Shown piece after piece: positions 26,001 to 39,308 of a stretch of DNA of 64,000 nt; the stretch's first letter is position 1; every line of letters starts with the position of its first letter. This stretch comes from Paracyclopina nana (taxonomy: Eukaryota; Arthropoda; Copepoda; Cyclopoida; Cyclopettidae). Below the pieces are notes generated by a model. It was not told the DNA's origin and ran no database searches. It worked only from the letters and a program-made list of their open reading frames with translations. The DNA lies in the NCBI GenBank assembly GCA_019096065.1, contig JAGUCH010000001.1, positions 5,704,001 to 5,768,000 on the forward strand, given 5' to 3'. The translations under genes were made by a program, and so were the position numbers.

Positions 26001-28386
26001 TAGAACACACTCTTTATGACAAAGAACTCTCAGGGATATAATTTGCGGTCCTAGACACTTTTTTCCTTCAGCTCAAAACTGACGGCCGCGCCGAGTAATT
26101 TTCTACAACACAGTGCCTTTGAATAAGTGCAAATGAAATTGTGTGAAATATGTAGACCACGGTGAGAAAACGAGGTTGAAATATTTTTCTGGTCGGCCTT
26201 CATTGCAACCATAGGCCACCGCCAGTGCATGTTGCACTCCAGCTGAGAAGGAGAGAGCTCTGGTTTTTCACGTTAGATTGCAGCAGCACTTCTCGGAAAA
26301 TTATCAACCATTGTGCAAAAGTTGGCTACGAAATGAAGCTCCAAGATAAGAAACAAAGCGCATAACTGCTTCATCTTTTTGTTGAGTTTCCGGAGCGAAT
26401 TAATCAAAGAATGAAGCTATGGACAAGAAGAAGAAAGCGGATTCAACTTTCATTGCTTCAGGGTGTGTGTATGACTACTTCACAATTTTTGCATTAAAAA
26501 ATCTAAACAATAGGCAAAAGTGAGAGACACAAGGAGAGAGTCCTTCGACGACAATAAATCAGATCTGCCTACATGCCACGCGAAAGTGAAATTCAGTCAA
26601 AAATTGAGTCATGAATTTTCTTCACCCCAGGAGAAACCATTATTTACTATACCTAACGGGTAAACCTTTAAAAGAGAGAACTTGTTGTAAATGGCTTCGC
26701 ACATGTTGGAAGCAGCATTCTACTACACGTTACCAAAGCGCTGCACAATTTGCCTACCCACTGCTGTTTCCGCAACGTGAGCTGGTGGCCAGATGGCCAA
26801 CTGCATGCATATGAACAGTATTTTTTGCTGTGCAAAATCAAACAAAGGAAGAGCAGCAACAGTTGAAAATCGAGAATTCTGGCTGCAGAGAAATCCGTGA
26901 TAATCAATTACCTATCAATCAGTCCTCTCGGTTCAATGTGCACCACTTGAAAACCAGTGACAGGAGGCTGTCCAAGATCTGGCAACTTTTTCTTGGCAAT
27001 AATTATGCCTAGTTCGTTGGCCTGATCCTCTTCCTTGTACAGACGCACCATCTTGTATTCCTTCTTCAAGCTGATAACTTTTTTCACTTTCTCAGACTCG
27101 TCGTCGTCGCCATCGTCCTCATCAGCAATCGCAACATCAATAAGAGTGCCATTCAAATGTTGCCGCCTTCTCTCAACCGCCTCAGCTGTTTGTTTACTTT
27201 CTTGCGACTGGAAAAGTCGAGCGCGAGCCGGCTTTTTGGGCGGCTGACAAACACTCGAAGATCCCTTCGGCTTGGGCATGAGCAACGGGGGGTTAACTGG
27301 TTTGTTGGTCACAGTCGGCGGGGACGGGGTCTCATTTCTGCCCTGAAAGGCCAGAATCTTGTCTCTCACATTGGAGCCTGACACGGACTCTGAGTCCAAA
27401 TTGCTTTGATTTTCATTCAAAGATCCTCTGGGGGAGGCTCTGGAGGAATTTGTCGTGGCTCCATCAGATCCGTAGCCCGATTCTTGGCCGGTATGAGAGG
27501 ACTTGCGATTGCCCTCCTTTTGATCCTTTTCTGGCGACTTCCGCTCTTGTTGGTCGTCAATGAGTCCGTAGGTCTTGATCTGCAGCCCGTTGCTGGTGCT
27601 GAACACGTTACCAGGCTCCTTAAAGTCCAAGATTGTCCTGTTTTCTGGCAAGATTCCCAACCTTGCAGCCAAGTTGCCAGAAGAGGATCTCAAGCGGGCT
27701 CGTGCGTTTTGGTAAAAATCACTGACAACACTGCGATCGTCCTCATCCTCAGTGACGGTACAATACCCCCTGAGGTCGACCTCACTTTGGCACTCACTGA
27801 GGGCCATGTCATCATGACAATCGGGCAGAGTCAACTCGGACCCGAAATGGTTTCGGTGATAGCTCTTTTGCAACAGCCCAATTGACCTCTTGGGCGACTC
27901 TGTGCAAGTGCTGGCATCAACCAGTTTTCCTTGGCTGGCACTCCGTTGTTTTTCCGCATTTCTAGACCTTCGCTTGACAGCCCTTGGGGTCTTGAGGGTA
28001 GCGGCCGGCGAGAGGAAAAAATTCCTAAACGAGTCGACTCTTGACACATTTTTGCTCTTCTCAGTCAAGTTCTGAGAGGGCTGCTGCGGTTGGTGCTGCT
28101 GAGAGTAATTGATGCCTATTTGATTACCACTAAAGTGGTACTTGTTTCTCGAAGGGCTCGCCATTCTTAGCTTTCTTGCAGCCTCCGAGTCTCCAATTTT
28201 CTCGAACCTTCGGCTGAATTTCCTGCCAAGAGTCGACACCCCTTTGGCCAAAGAGGGGCTGTGGCTGCGTGGTGGGGTATTGACCGGCATGCTGGTGGGC
28301 TGTTGATGGTGCTCCTTGCTCACCTCATCGACTACAGCATGCCTGACCAACTCAGGACTGGTTTTTGGGGTCGAGAACAGTCGCAT
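20037..28386 (-). CDS. Two-PDZ scaffold protein (PDZD2 / pro-IL-16 / big bang-like)
   Basis: Five exons, 28386-26912, 21802-21504, 21444-21234, 20746-20394 and 20173-20037, join in phase to 824 aa. Residues 1-445 are Ser/Pro/charged and probably disordered. PDZ1 (about 447-545) is split across a 5.1-kb intron; its carboxylate loop is [11 protein letters not shown] and its later part is [23 protein letters not shown]2 (about 728-815) has [20 protein letters not shown] and [20 protein letters not shown]. Multi-PDZ proteins of this type organise junctional and cortical complexes; the specific role here is unknown. PDZ2 is most like the last PDZ domains of PDZD2/IL-16 as I remember them. The ATG at 28386 is preceded closely by a minimal ATG-AAG-TGA upstream ORF. 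The TAA at 20037 overlaps a good donor (AA|gtaagt), so further 3' exons are possible. Confidence 0.82.
21803..26911 (-). other. 5.1-kb intron inside PDZ1 of the scaffold gene
   Basis: The donor is AG|gtaatt at 26911 and the acceptor is atttttag at 21803; the join restores [11 protein letters not shown] exactly. I see no nested gene inside; open frames such as 24309-24566 and 25340-25633 have no recognisable features. Confidence 0.75.
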
Positions 28387-30444
28387 GGTTCACTTCATGA
28401 CACTCGAGTACAAGTTCACTGGATAGCGGCTTGGTATCAACTGGTGGTTGTATCATGCATCGCGACGCATCGAAACGCGACGACGACGCACGCATGCTCG
28501 CGCCATTAGAACCAGATACGAAGGAAGAAACTAATGTTTGCGTCATCTTCTGCTGCCGCTGCTTCAGCTCGTTGTATAATTTTCCAATAAAATGGGGCGT
28601 AAGACAAGTTTAGGGAGCTCTGAGCTGGAAAACTGATAAAACTTACACCGTAATGCCGCAATCGTAAAATGTGGGTAGGAGTAGTAGCAACTTCCAGATG
28701 ACTGAGTGAGAAAAAATAGGATGAAAACCATTATCATCTCATAGATAAGCGCACATAGAAATGCATGCTGGAGCACAAAAGATGTGGTGGACGTGCTTTG
28801 TGACATCGCTTCAGTCTGTCACCATCAATGGCTGTCCATAATTTTGAGAAACCCACGTGACCATAATCTTAGTAATTGCTTTGTTTCTCTCATAGTGCCC
28901 TATCGTTTGTTTGAAGAACTGCAAAGGGATAAGAGCATGCCATGATTTTCGTCTCATTTAACACGTCACAGCTCCACGGAGCTTGAAAGTTTGAAAGGAG
29001 CGGGGAAAAAAGGATTTCATTGCAAGACTTGCCAATTTGAAAATCACATGTTCCTTTTGACAGTGGTAAATCAAAGATAGAAATTTGATGGATTTTTCGA
29101 AAACTCGTGTGACCTACTAGAGTTGACACTTTCATGTACACTAAATGTCATCCAACCAAAAAAAGGCTTTATTACGTGGTATTCTATTTATAAAACTTAA
29201 CGTTGTGGCACATTTACGGCATATGTGAATTTGACGTGTGATTTGTCAAGCCAAAACTGAAAAGGTTAGTTTTGGCATTCCCGGCAGGTCGCACGCACAA
29301 AAGTCAGTTAAGTTATATGGTGGGACTTCTTTGATGTCTTCACTTCTTTGATAGAATTTGTGTTAAGGTCACTCGTTCATACTTTCCTAGCGAATGCACA
29401 GCAAGCAAGCTAGCCTTAGTTAACATTCACGAAATAAGCAGAACTTATAAACTGGTTTTTTCTCAGAGCAACTATAAGTAATTTTTTGCTCGCCGACCAT
29501 TCTTTAAATCTAACGATGATTAGCATTAGAAAATAGGCGGATAAAAGCCTACCAACAAAACAACAGTTAACGATTAGCCCATATCAGGAGCCACAAACTG
29601 GAATTTGGATTCTGAGTGGCAAAATAGATCATATGCTGGATGGCAACAATAATTCACGAGGAACACTTATACCACCGTGCCAAACATGACGTGGACGTAT
29701 TTGCAATGGGGGCAAATATGGAGAAAACTACAAAAATGCTTCTAGCTGTTCTGGCCCAATTTTGGCAATGTTTGCCTGTTGATAGTCATCAAAAATGACC
29801 AAAAAAGGTTACCTAGAACACGGCCTGGACCCGATTGGGGTAGTTTCCTTTAGGCATTCAAGGCCAGGCTAATCAGAGTAAAGCAACACCCGTATGTGTG
29901 AGGTTGATACTAAAAAAAGAAATGATTGGCTAGCATCAGAAAAGTGCGCGCACGCATAATACGCTGATAGTTGCCTCTCACCTCGAGGTCACGTCTGAGC
30001 ATTATTAGCCACTTGATGAACCCAAAGCTTGTGCCAACCGATCTTGATGATGCAGAGACCTGAACTTCATTTGCAACAGCGCGCATCATGCCAAATCTTA
30101 AATAATTTTCCAACTTCAGCTGAACATTGCCATCCATATGCTACTACGGACGAGCTGAGATCAAGGGCTGATCAAAGTGGAAAGAACACGGAAATGTTAG
30201 GCTTGACCAACTATTTCCAAGTAACTGTTTGACCTTTGAAGGCTATTAACTGACGTATTGGAAACAATCACGCTAACTTACTTTATCGGTAGAATCCGAC
30301 TAAAATTATGGTGCTTCCACCTAATTAATCCAAAAAAGGAGCATTGATAATGAATATACTCGCATGGACGTAGAAGGCAATCAATCTATTTTCGGTAATG
30401 GTGCAATTCAATTGATTTATGACGTTATGATGAAGGTTTTTTAT
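28387..30444. other. Upstream region of the PDZ gene
   Basis: The CpG-rich part at about 28430-28510 is the probable promoter or 5' UTR of the PDZ gene. The remainder is A+T-rich and shows no gene. Confidence 0.5.
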
Positions 30445-30750
30445 TCAGTTGGGTGCGAGCAGCCTCCTCCATTTCATGAGCTCGTTGTCTTTAAAGCTGT
30501 ACAAAAACTCAACGATTCGCGTCTCTTGAAAAGGTGCTTTGGCCTTAAAGTTGTTTAAGATGGCAGCTCTTCTGAAATTATCCGATGTCGACCGCCGGAA
30601 AGGACCGCGCTGCTTGATTTTCCTGATCCATGACTTGTAGAGCTTCGCAGACGAGCCAAAGTTGCTCTTGCTTAGAATTTCAGCAGCACTGAATCCTGAA
30701 GATGCTTTCTTATTTTGCGGTTTGCGTACTTTCTCACTCGCGACCGTCAT
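30445..30750 (-). CDS. Hypothetical basic protein, 101 aa (possible first exon)
   Basis: I do not recognise this ORF. It encodes a lysine/arginine-rich 101-aa protein beginning MTVASEKVRKPQNKK and ending MKWRRLLAPN. Its ATG sits just inside a local G+C/CpG-rich patch (about 30720-30900) that looks like a promoter, in otherwise A+T-rich non-coding DNA. It is 2 kb upstream of the PDZ gene on the same strand, so it could be a separate small gene or part of an alternative 5' exon of that gene. I see no strong 5' splice site inside it. Chance ORF status is not excluded. Confidence 0.35.
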   Translation of the reverse strand: MTVASEKVRKPQNKKASSGFSAAEILSKSNFGSSAKLYKSWIRKIKQRGPFRRSTSDNFRRAAILNNFKAKAPFQETRIVEFLYSFKDNELMKWRRLLAPN

Positions 30751-31743
30751 GGTTGACGATTAGTAATAGACTAGCGTGAGTAGCGTTGTTGTGGCAATAT
30801 CGCGCGATTTTCCGCTTTTTTGTTAGCTGAGCGGCTTTCTCGCAGCTTCGATACTCATTTTGGACGCAGCAACGCGCGTTAAAATCTCCCGAGAATTTCC
30901 CATTTCAAATAGCGAAATAGAGAAATGAAAAAGGGCTGATGAAAACCAGGATCATTTAAGCGTTACAACCTTGACAGGCCCTATTAATCTACTCAGCACT
31001 TCTCAAGCCACAGCTGTGGGCTGTCAAAATACAAATGTTCAAAATCAGAATATTTTAAAGTCACGCCCTAAATCTTCTCGATTTTATCAAAGCATCGTTC
31101 ATCTCTGAAAGAGACCAACTTTGACGTTTATTGCTACTATGCGCCAGTCATGTATTTCCACGCATAAATTAGTTCGTTTCCGGATCTACCGCAGCATCTT
31201 TTTTCTGACAAATTTTTCTAGCCCGCAAAAGCCACGGTACAAGGCGATTCCTCGTTCATACATCGTTAACGAGATTGTTATGATTGGTAAAGTAAGTTAC
31301 ATTAAGTTAGCTTTTGATGGGGCCTGAAGCTTGCCAATTACAATTCCTGATATAGGCACCAGTTGATAGGCCAAATAAACACGTGTAACAATTTCACCTG
31401 GGCTCATATAAGGGGCCCACATCCTTGTGAGAACCTTTGCCATATAAGTAAGGTAACGCTAATGTGAGATCAAAAAGTTTGACATCTACCAGTATGTATT
31501 TTAGCTATCAACTTGGCTTTTTTTTAATCCAGACACCAAGCAAAAGTAATGCGAACAGTCGATCCCTAGGTCAGAGCTTAGTTTGATAGCGGAATAAAAT
31601 CTGGCATTTATGCGATAGTAATTTGCAAAAGACCTTGCAGCAAAATCATGCAAAGTCGTAAAAAGTTATTTACGGCCAAAAAGATCAATAAGGAACCTCA
31701 TCACTCAGGTATCTGACCATCGTACCCTATAATTTTTTTACCA

Positions 31744-31777
31744 TCATGAAATTAGACAAACCAGTCTAATTTCATGA
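31744..31777. repeat. Perfect 14-bp inverted repeat, 6-nt loop
   Basis: TCATGAAATTAGAC is followed by AAACCA and then GTCTAATTTCATGA. The arms are fully complementary. It is too short for a miRNA precursor. Confidence 0.6.
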
Positions 31778-34700
31778 GCGAACTTTAGCCACAAGTAGTA
31801 CGTCAAGTAAGTAAGTGTACTTAATCGAAGGCTGAAATACTAGAAAATTTATTTGATTTGATTTCCACGCGAGATGATTGGAAAGTATTGGAATTCATTA
31901 GAGTTCAAGTGGAATGTGTAAAGAACGCACCCAATGATTGCCTATCACCGCGTCGTTGGGCTTCAAATTGACAACTCAACCATGGTGGTCAATTTTAGAG
32001 CCCGAAGGCTCTCTTCCTTGTTTATTTACTCAATCATCATTTTATTACTGCATGCATTTTGAGGTATGCGGATGATAGACTTGTATCTCGGTCAAGCAAA
32101 TATCGTCGCGCAATGTCGTTGCTAGATGATGGATCGACTCGCGCTCATTCCAGCTATGTGATTGATAATACGTGGAATGCCGCTCAAAAATTCAGGGCCT
32201 TTTCGAAATAGAAATTTCCTTTTGAAGAAACAAACCCATTAGTGAGAAGTTTTTACAATAATAGCGAAGCTAACTGGGCCCAAAGGAAGAAAACCAGCGG
32301 GGGGTTCAGCTGACGCCAAATATGCGTACGTCGTCAAGTTGGGGTTGCAAAAAAATGTGTGCCAATAATCTCCCTCTCAATCTTTTTCCTTTTGACTTGG
32401 CAAGTTTAACCATGAGTAATGACATGCGTATGTAATGCAAGATAAATGACAATACCGCCAGTTCTAAAAGGCCTACATTTAATGCAAAATAAATCATAAA
32501 ACTTATCTTGATTACGTCTCCGTAATGGATGGACTTTTCCTGATGACAAACTTGCAGTAAATTAGTCATTACTGCAGTAAAAGGGGGCGGTTAAGGCAAT
32601 CATGTGGGAACTGTCTCACGTTTATGCTAGAAAAAATTCTTAAATTCTTGAAGCCACCTTGACCTTGCATGCAATGGATTGACAGCGCTCTGGATGAGTC
32701 TTGTCATATTTCGGGTGGTAAATAGGGCCGAGATTGAAAAAGGTTCAGCTCCTCCCGACGAGCACCTTCGAGAAAATTTACACCGTAAATCTCTAGCACG
32801 ACCTTGAGCGAACGATATGAGGATCATCAAAACGAAGAAGACGACGACCTATTTAAGAAAAGTGTCAGCTAAGCTTCAAAGAATCTCCTTTGGTGCGAGA
32901 CAAGGCCGTTATCCGTTCCAGGGAAAAAGGTGGCTGTAAAAAATCTCATTTGTACGTCTTAAGCAGGGCAATAAAGAAAAATAATTTGTCGAGACGTGGA
33001 TGCGCTCTATACGATTGAGAACGAGTTGGTCGAAAGAAGCTAAAAAGCCTGGAATACCAATATCAACTAAGCATGGCATCATGGTATGTAAAAACACAAT
33101 CTCATTCTTTCGCACACATCTCGTACTCATTCTTACTTAAGACGCCTCAAATCTACAGCGTGCGTGGAGTTATTAATCTCACGCTAGAAACAAGGTGACT
33201 TGAAATTGAGCAAAAAAGCATAGCGGCCTAGCTGTTTTTCTGCACCTCGCTTGTCATCTCGTACAAACTATCTCATAATATATGAGCAAGGACATTTCTA
33301 TCAATCTTTAGCAAAGAATGCGCATAACTTAAAGGTTGAAAAAATTGAAGAAAATTGGATGTCTTCTGCAGTTTAGATTGATCTTTCTGTTTGGAAGCTT
33401 TGACTTAAGATGTCGCAACATAGTACGTACCCTAATAGAAATACACAAGATAAAATGTAATTCTCGCGTCTATCATTTTAACCGCCATTTTTTCCTACGG
33501 ACTCTGGCTGTGCTTCTGATGGCTTTAAATCCTCTATCAAGCACGGCTTCAATCAATTTTTCTGGGTCAAAATTGAGCAATATTGTACACAAAAGCAAAT
33601 GACACTAGGACTGAAAATTGGCAATTGCGCACAGGAAATACGCCACAGATTTTATGTAATGAGCAAGCTTGCTAGGAAAAATGTGCATTGCGATATCTCA
33701 TGATAACGTACAAACTTTTTCTCCGCTCCGAAGCTACATTTCTATCTAAATAACTTTATCTTAACGTTTGCAAGTTTCTTGATCTGAAACTAGTTTGAAA
33801 TTGAACACCATAGCTAGAATACGTGACCTTTTTATGACTAACTTTTGACCGAAGTTTTATGGCGCTGTTGTAATCGAAAACGAGGGGCCCAAGTCCCCAA
33901 GCTCTACTTTCGAAAAAGCTAATGAGTTGAATATGTTCGGTCGTAAATTGCAAATAACGGAAGAAAATAACACCGTGCGCCGAGTGTCGTTAGCTATCCA
34001 CTATGGGGAAATAGTGAGCAGAATAGGTCCTCTTTAGCATCTTCACAACGAGCCCAAAATCCAGAGCACGCAGCACACTTTAAGCCACTGCACTGCTTGA
34101 AATAAGATAAGGATTAAGAAAAGTCAGCAGATAAGGAGTCAAATTACGGTTTTCCAGATTCAACCATTTTTATGAGAGGATGATGCCTAAAGCCCGGTTC
34201 CAACGATGAAAATCAGCATAGTATGGACACATTTCTTATACTCACAACTATTGTAAGATCCGTGCTAGCTCGCGAGCTCAGCTGCACCCTGGTTTATCGT
34301 ACTTATACGATACTTATTTTGTTGTTGGAACTGCGCTTGAATTTCGTGTATTAAGAGGATGGGGTAAACTTTCTCCAGAACTTACTTCAACGTTAAGCAG
34401 ATTTCCAAGAACCTGTTGCTGGCAAGGTACAAAGAAACTCTTTAATAAAATTCATTCGCTTTTTGGCGTAACAAAGTGTTAAAGGTTTTCAGAGTAATTC
34501 CAAAATGAAAGTGACTTTAACACCGACTCACAGATGCGCTGAATTCTCCCACATCATTTTTGCACTCGAGGTAAAGGAACTAGCAGCGGAAAATTCAACT
34601 TAATAAAGGCCGACTTCAAGTTGGGTTTAAAAACAACAACGTAGCACACAAGCAGCTCAATATTATACACAAGCGTCTCTGGATTCTCAACAATCAATGC

Positions 34701-37049
34701 TAAATAACAAAAGAGACAAACATTTTGATTAATCGTGGCAATCTTTAGCGGAAATGTAAATGACCAAAAAATTAGAAGCCATAGCCGTGAAATGGAAATG
34801 AATTTGAATTGGTGGCGACTTTTTGTAGCTTTATTCAAACACAACATAAGAAATGCCATAAAATGCTTAGAAAAGAGCTATTTTAATTGAGCCTGATCAC
34901 CTAGCACCTGAAGGATCGTAAATATTTGGTGCAAAAACGGAAGCCAACATGATTTTGCTAATAACGGAGATATACCACAATCATTTATGCATTTTCGGCA
35001 ATTTGAATAGGAAGAACATTTGGGAAGCAATTTTTGGGCATCTTCATCCTGACGCCCACCCTGAAGATCCGTTACTACAAAAATACGAACAAATTCCTTT
35101 TGATATGTAAATAACAAGTATTTCTGTCATCGCTCAAAAAGCATGTCCTTCCTGCCATGATCGTTACCGTTTCTGGAATATCACGTGACATCTTCTTGAA
35201 TCACGGTTACATTCATTTCATTATTATCTTTTTTTATAGAGCACAGTAACTTTATATTGCGCAAAAATGGTTCGTCTATTTTTTACCAGGATTAAGTGCA
35301 ATAAATACTACAGTAATTTACAGTCAAATAAAATTCTTTTTTTAGAGGACGAAAAGCCACATGTTCTTGCTTTGCCCAATACTCTTCATTCGCCCAAATA
35401 GAGTTTGAATGACAAATTAATCTGAGGAAGTTAAAAAATTGAGACTGAGTGAGACTTGCGACTTCAGGGAAATGACATCTTTTCGGGGTTTGAAGCTGTA
35501 ATCGACCATGTCATCATCATGATGAGCTGTACTGCAACCCTCTAAAATTATAAGCAATTTGAAAATAAATAATCAGCCTCAGGGTGACTAAACTAGAATT
35601 TTGTTGGCCCTGCGCTAATACTCCATGTATTGGTTGGTTTTAAGCTTGAGTAATGCATGCCAAAAAAGTTGAACTGACTTAAAAGGATTTTTTAGATTTA
35701 AAGCTATGTTTGCAGGTTACGCAATAAATCTAAGAGCCTTAGCGCAATTTTGGCTATGTTCTTTAACAAGTTATTCATTACCATTTTGGCTTGACTTATG
35801 ACAGCTCTGTAAAGGTAGTCATTATTGCTTCTCACTGCCGAACATCGGCAAAAAATTTCCCAATGCTGTGACAAGGCAAGCTAGGTGCATGCACAACTGC
35901 ATAGAAATAACAGAGCGTAGGACATGTGAACAGTCAGGAACTTATGCTAAATTGCCTATGCTAAAGGTGCCGCAAAAAAATTGCGATCATCTTAAGAGAC
36001 CAAGACTTGTGCCCTTATTTTCTCTTGGCACAGTTTACAGTCGATCCTCGATTATATGCTAACTACAGGCGTCAATGTACAAGATTGTGCAGCAAGGATA
36101 ATAACACATTGAGGGAAAATTTTTCCTTGGTAGTGAAGTCATGCGCCTTACCTCCTCACAATGGGGGTAAATGACCCTCATTTGTTTTGGATGAACTTTG
36201 ACTGCTGCAGAAGCTAAGCAGATTGATTTCAACATTTCAATCAGCTCCCTACCATCTGCGCTCGGCACACGTTCTCTTTACAAAAATGTGCTCCAGACTT
36301 TTATCTACATAATAGGAAACATTTTATGGGGAATTTGTCCTAGTGTGTCTCGACTAGTTTTGCTTTGTATCCAAGCTGCAATTAAAATGCCGAGATTACT
36401 ATTGTTCTCTTATCAAACTGTGATAGTCGTATGAGCTTGTGTGACAAAAATCGCCTAATTTGCCAAGTTTCCGCGGAATAACGACGTTTCGGCGAAATTA
36501 CTAGCAGCTGTGGACATAGTAGTAGTATTGAAGTTCAAGCAATTCCCAAAGGAAGTCAAAGTTCGATAGAAAATTGATCAATTCCAAGCTTTTTACGAAA
36601 GAAATCCACTACTTTTAAAAAGAAGTACGTATTGCATAAAAGTACTAACAACATTACTCAATATGAAATAAGTACATATTTGAATTAGTGACAATTGAGA
36701 CCTTGAACTGTTGAAGCTACTTTGTGGATCTCATTATGCTAAAATCGGGCCCACAGTCTAATCAATCAAGTTCATGATCCGGCCCATGATCTTTACCGTA
36801 TGAGAAGTTGACGTAGCAAACATCTTCACTTAAGGAAGTTGCTTGCAACAAAAATTGATTTGGCTAAGCACTCTCTTGCTTTATGTCGAATTAAGTTCGG
36901 CTAGAAACAAAGCAACGTAAATGATACCAAATCAAGGGGATGTTAGTAGCTAATAAAATAAACCGTGATCAAGGAAGTCCATAGATTACAAAAATCCCCA
37001 ATTAGGCCAGAAAAACATGCAGATAAAAATTGTCGAGCTCGCCTATGCA

Positions 37050-37393
37050 GGAATTTTTTTTCCGTAAAATTGCATTTTAGTTAAACCTCCTATTTCAGTA
37101 CAAATCACATTTAATAACTTTTGATAGCTTCAATTAGACCATTTTTGCCACCTCTTATTGCATATGCGTTTGAAGTGTTAAGATTAATCAGAACTTAAGC
37201 ATTTCATTTAAGAGTGCCTTAAATGAAATGCCTAAGTTTTCGTTCTTCTGAGAAATCATAACACTTCAAACTCATATGACCCAAAGAGGTGGGAAACGTG
37301 GTCTACTTATAGCTATCAAAAGTGAGTAAAAATTATCAGTACTAAAATAGGAGGCTTAAGTAAAAAGCAATTTAAAGGAAGGAAAATATTTCC
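37050..37393. repeat. 344-bp near-perfect palindrome (foldback)
   Basis: The left arm runs from GGAATTTTTTTTCC through TAAACCTCCTATTTCAGTAC and AACTTTTGATAGCT to GCATTTCATTTAAG. The right arm is its inverted complement with scattered mismatches and ends GGAAAATATTTCC. The centre, near 37220, has almost no loop. It could be a hairpin MITE or an hpRNA/siRNA source. No coding capacity. Confidence 0.75.
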
Positions 37394-38542
37394 TTTATAG
37401 GTGAACACAGCATAAGAGTTACTTCATTAGCCTTAAGGAAACAAATATGTTTACACAGAAATGTAGCTCAAGATATCGAAGTCAATCAAAGCTAACCAAC
37501 TTCATGCACAAAATAGGGCAGCCTTTGCATCTTCCACTGAACTTTGCGTGATGCCAACAATAATTGGCTCCACACGTCATTATTATTATTATTATTGCTA
37601 TACTCAATTTCTTCAGTATCAACGATAAGAGATTAACAACAGAACACGCTGGATTAAGCACGTGCTTGAGAACCTAAAGAAGTGTCATACATTTTAAGCC
37701 ATGATTAGCTGGAATCTACGTGAGGTGGAGCTGTTGCAAGAATTTACGATTGCTGAATCCGTCCTTCAACCAATGAATCAATCGAAGCCAAATTGAGGAA
37801 ATAAAATTATAATGGGCATTTTTGGAATTAAGCACTGTAACTCTGATAGCCTTGGTTAAGCTATTACTGATTAGCAACAAACAAGCAAAACAACGAAGAT
37901 TCCATGAGCGCAAAGAAAGATTGACTGCATAGCTGTATGAGCTTTTTATGAGCCGTGATAATGTATATAACCATAAAAACGTGCTAGGTATCATAACATA
38001 TCAAATGAACGCGCAGAGTTGAGTAGGGTGGATAAAAAAGATGGTTCCACGCTCTAAAAGCTTGAAAACTATAAATAACCCAGATCCTTTCGTCGAGACT
38101 TGTCATAGAAGCAACACAGCTTGTTTATTTTGCATTTCGTTAAAATCCACAAAGGTTCGTACGAAAATGCCAGTAAAATCTGAAGTGTGAAACTTTAGTG
38201 TGCACCCTGTGGGGAAGAGTCTCTTATGATAAGGTGGCAGCGAGCGATCATTGAAGCCCGGCATGCAACGTAAAGAAAAAGAAATGAACCTTTTTACGAT
38301 ATGTTCTGATGGTAATCTATTGAACCTCCTCGGGTGAAAGTGTTTCTCCCTGAGCAGTACGTGCGGTGGACCAGTAATCTGCATGTTCTGATCTCCCAAG
38401 CACAATGAGCCAACCATTAATCTAAGCCTTTTAATACAGGGTAAACTATGCAAAAAAAACTTGACTTTGAAACCCTTTCATTTTCGTGAGCGAGGCTCAT
38501 TTTTCAGCCGTTGGCTACTACGATTGATAGACGCGCGGTAAG

Positions 38543-39308
38543 GGGGAAACATTTTTTCTCCGAAAATCTAGATGTAATATCTCCGAAAATTTGAGTTGTT
38601 TTATCTCCGAAAAGTTGAGTATCACTACGTCCGACCAATTATGCACAGTTGTAAAATGTCCGAACTCGCCTAGTTGTACTATCTCCGAAATGTTTTGCCT
38701 ACTTCTACTACCTCCGAAATAATTTGTTCAGTAGTAAAATGTCCGAACCCTTCTAGTTGTATTATCTCCGAATTGAGTTTACCATGTATCAAGAACTTTA
38801 TTATTATACAGAGGGACCATTTTTCAAGTAGCAAAACATTTGTAACAATTTGATGTAAAGTTTGGCACTCCATATCTGCTTTCCTGACCATTCTAGTGAT
38901 TTGCTTATGAAATAAAAAAGTTAGCCCTTTTAATTTTATGATGGGCATCTGGAATCAAATTTGAGGGACTTTAAGTTATTTAATGCCCCTCATATTCCAT
39001 GGAACTAATCCAAAGTCCAAAGAAGTTGGAAAAAGAGAGGAATTACCTAAATTCAAACCTCAGGTCCTTCTCATGTGCAGACCAAAGCTGTGAGTGATAG
39101 AAAATGTTTTCGGAGCAAATAGTACAACTAGGCAGATATTTTCGAAGAAAGTACAATTAGATTTTTCGAAGATAGTACGACTAGATAGATTTGGTCGGAG
39201 ATAGTATACTACCTGTCACCAAAAATGAGTCGGACTAAAAACAACTAGGCAAATCTTTTCGATTAAAGTACATCTATACAGCAAATTTTCGGACAAAATG
39301 ATGGCACC
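38543..39308. mobile_element. Foldback (FB)-type DNA transposon, 766 bp, non-autonomous
   Basis: The left arm (38543-38775) consists of about nine diverged units of 23-29 bp, each with a TCTCCGAAA core. The right arm (about 39105-39308) has about seven units in inverted orientation (TTTCGGAGATAGTA). The termini are GGGGAAACATTTTTTCTCCG and the inverted GGTGCCATCATTTTGTCCG. The element is flanked by an exact 9-bp direct repeat, CGCGGTAAG, at 38534-38542 and 39309-39317. Inverted arms built of short tandem units plus a 9-bp target duplication are the hallmarks of Foldback elements; some Mutator-like elements are similar. The centre contains a SINE-like segment (38951-39090). No transposase is visible. 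Confidence 0.8.
38951..39090 (-). repeat. Dispersed repeat, copy 1 (SINE-like)
   Basis: It shares a stretch of about 120 bp with 54046-54170, including CAAATTTGAGGGA and CCCCTCATATTCCATGGAA. The minus strand carries a degenerate B-box-like GAGGTTTGAATTT. It lies in the middle of the foldback element. Confidence 0.6.

Noticed and set aside
38556-38775. Regularly spaced TCTCCGAAA repeats resembling a CRISPR array
   Set aside because: The units are diverged, the spacing varies from 23 to 29 bp, the genome is animal, and a mirrored array lies at 39105-39308; they are the arms of a foldback transposon.
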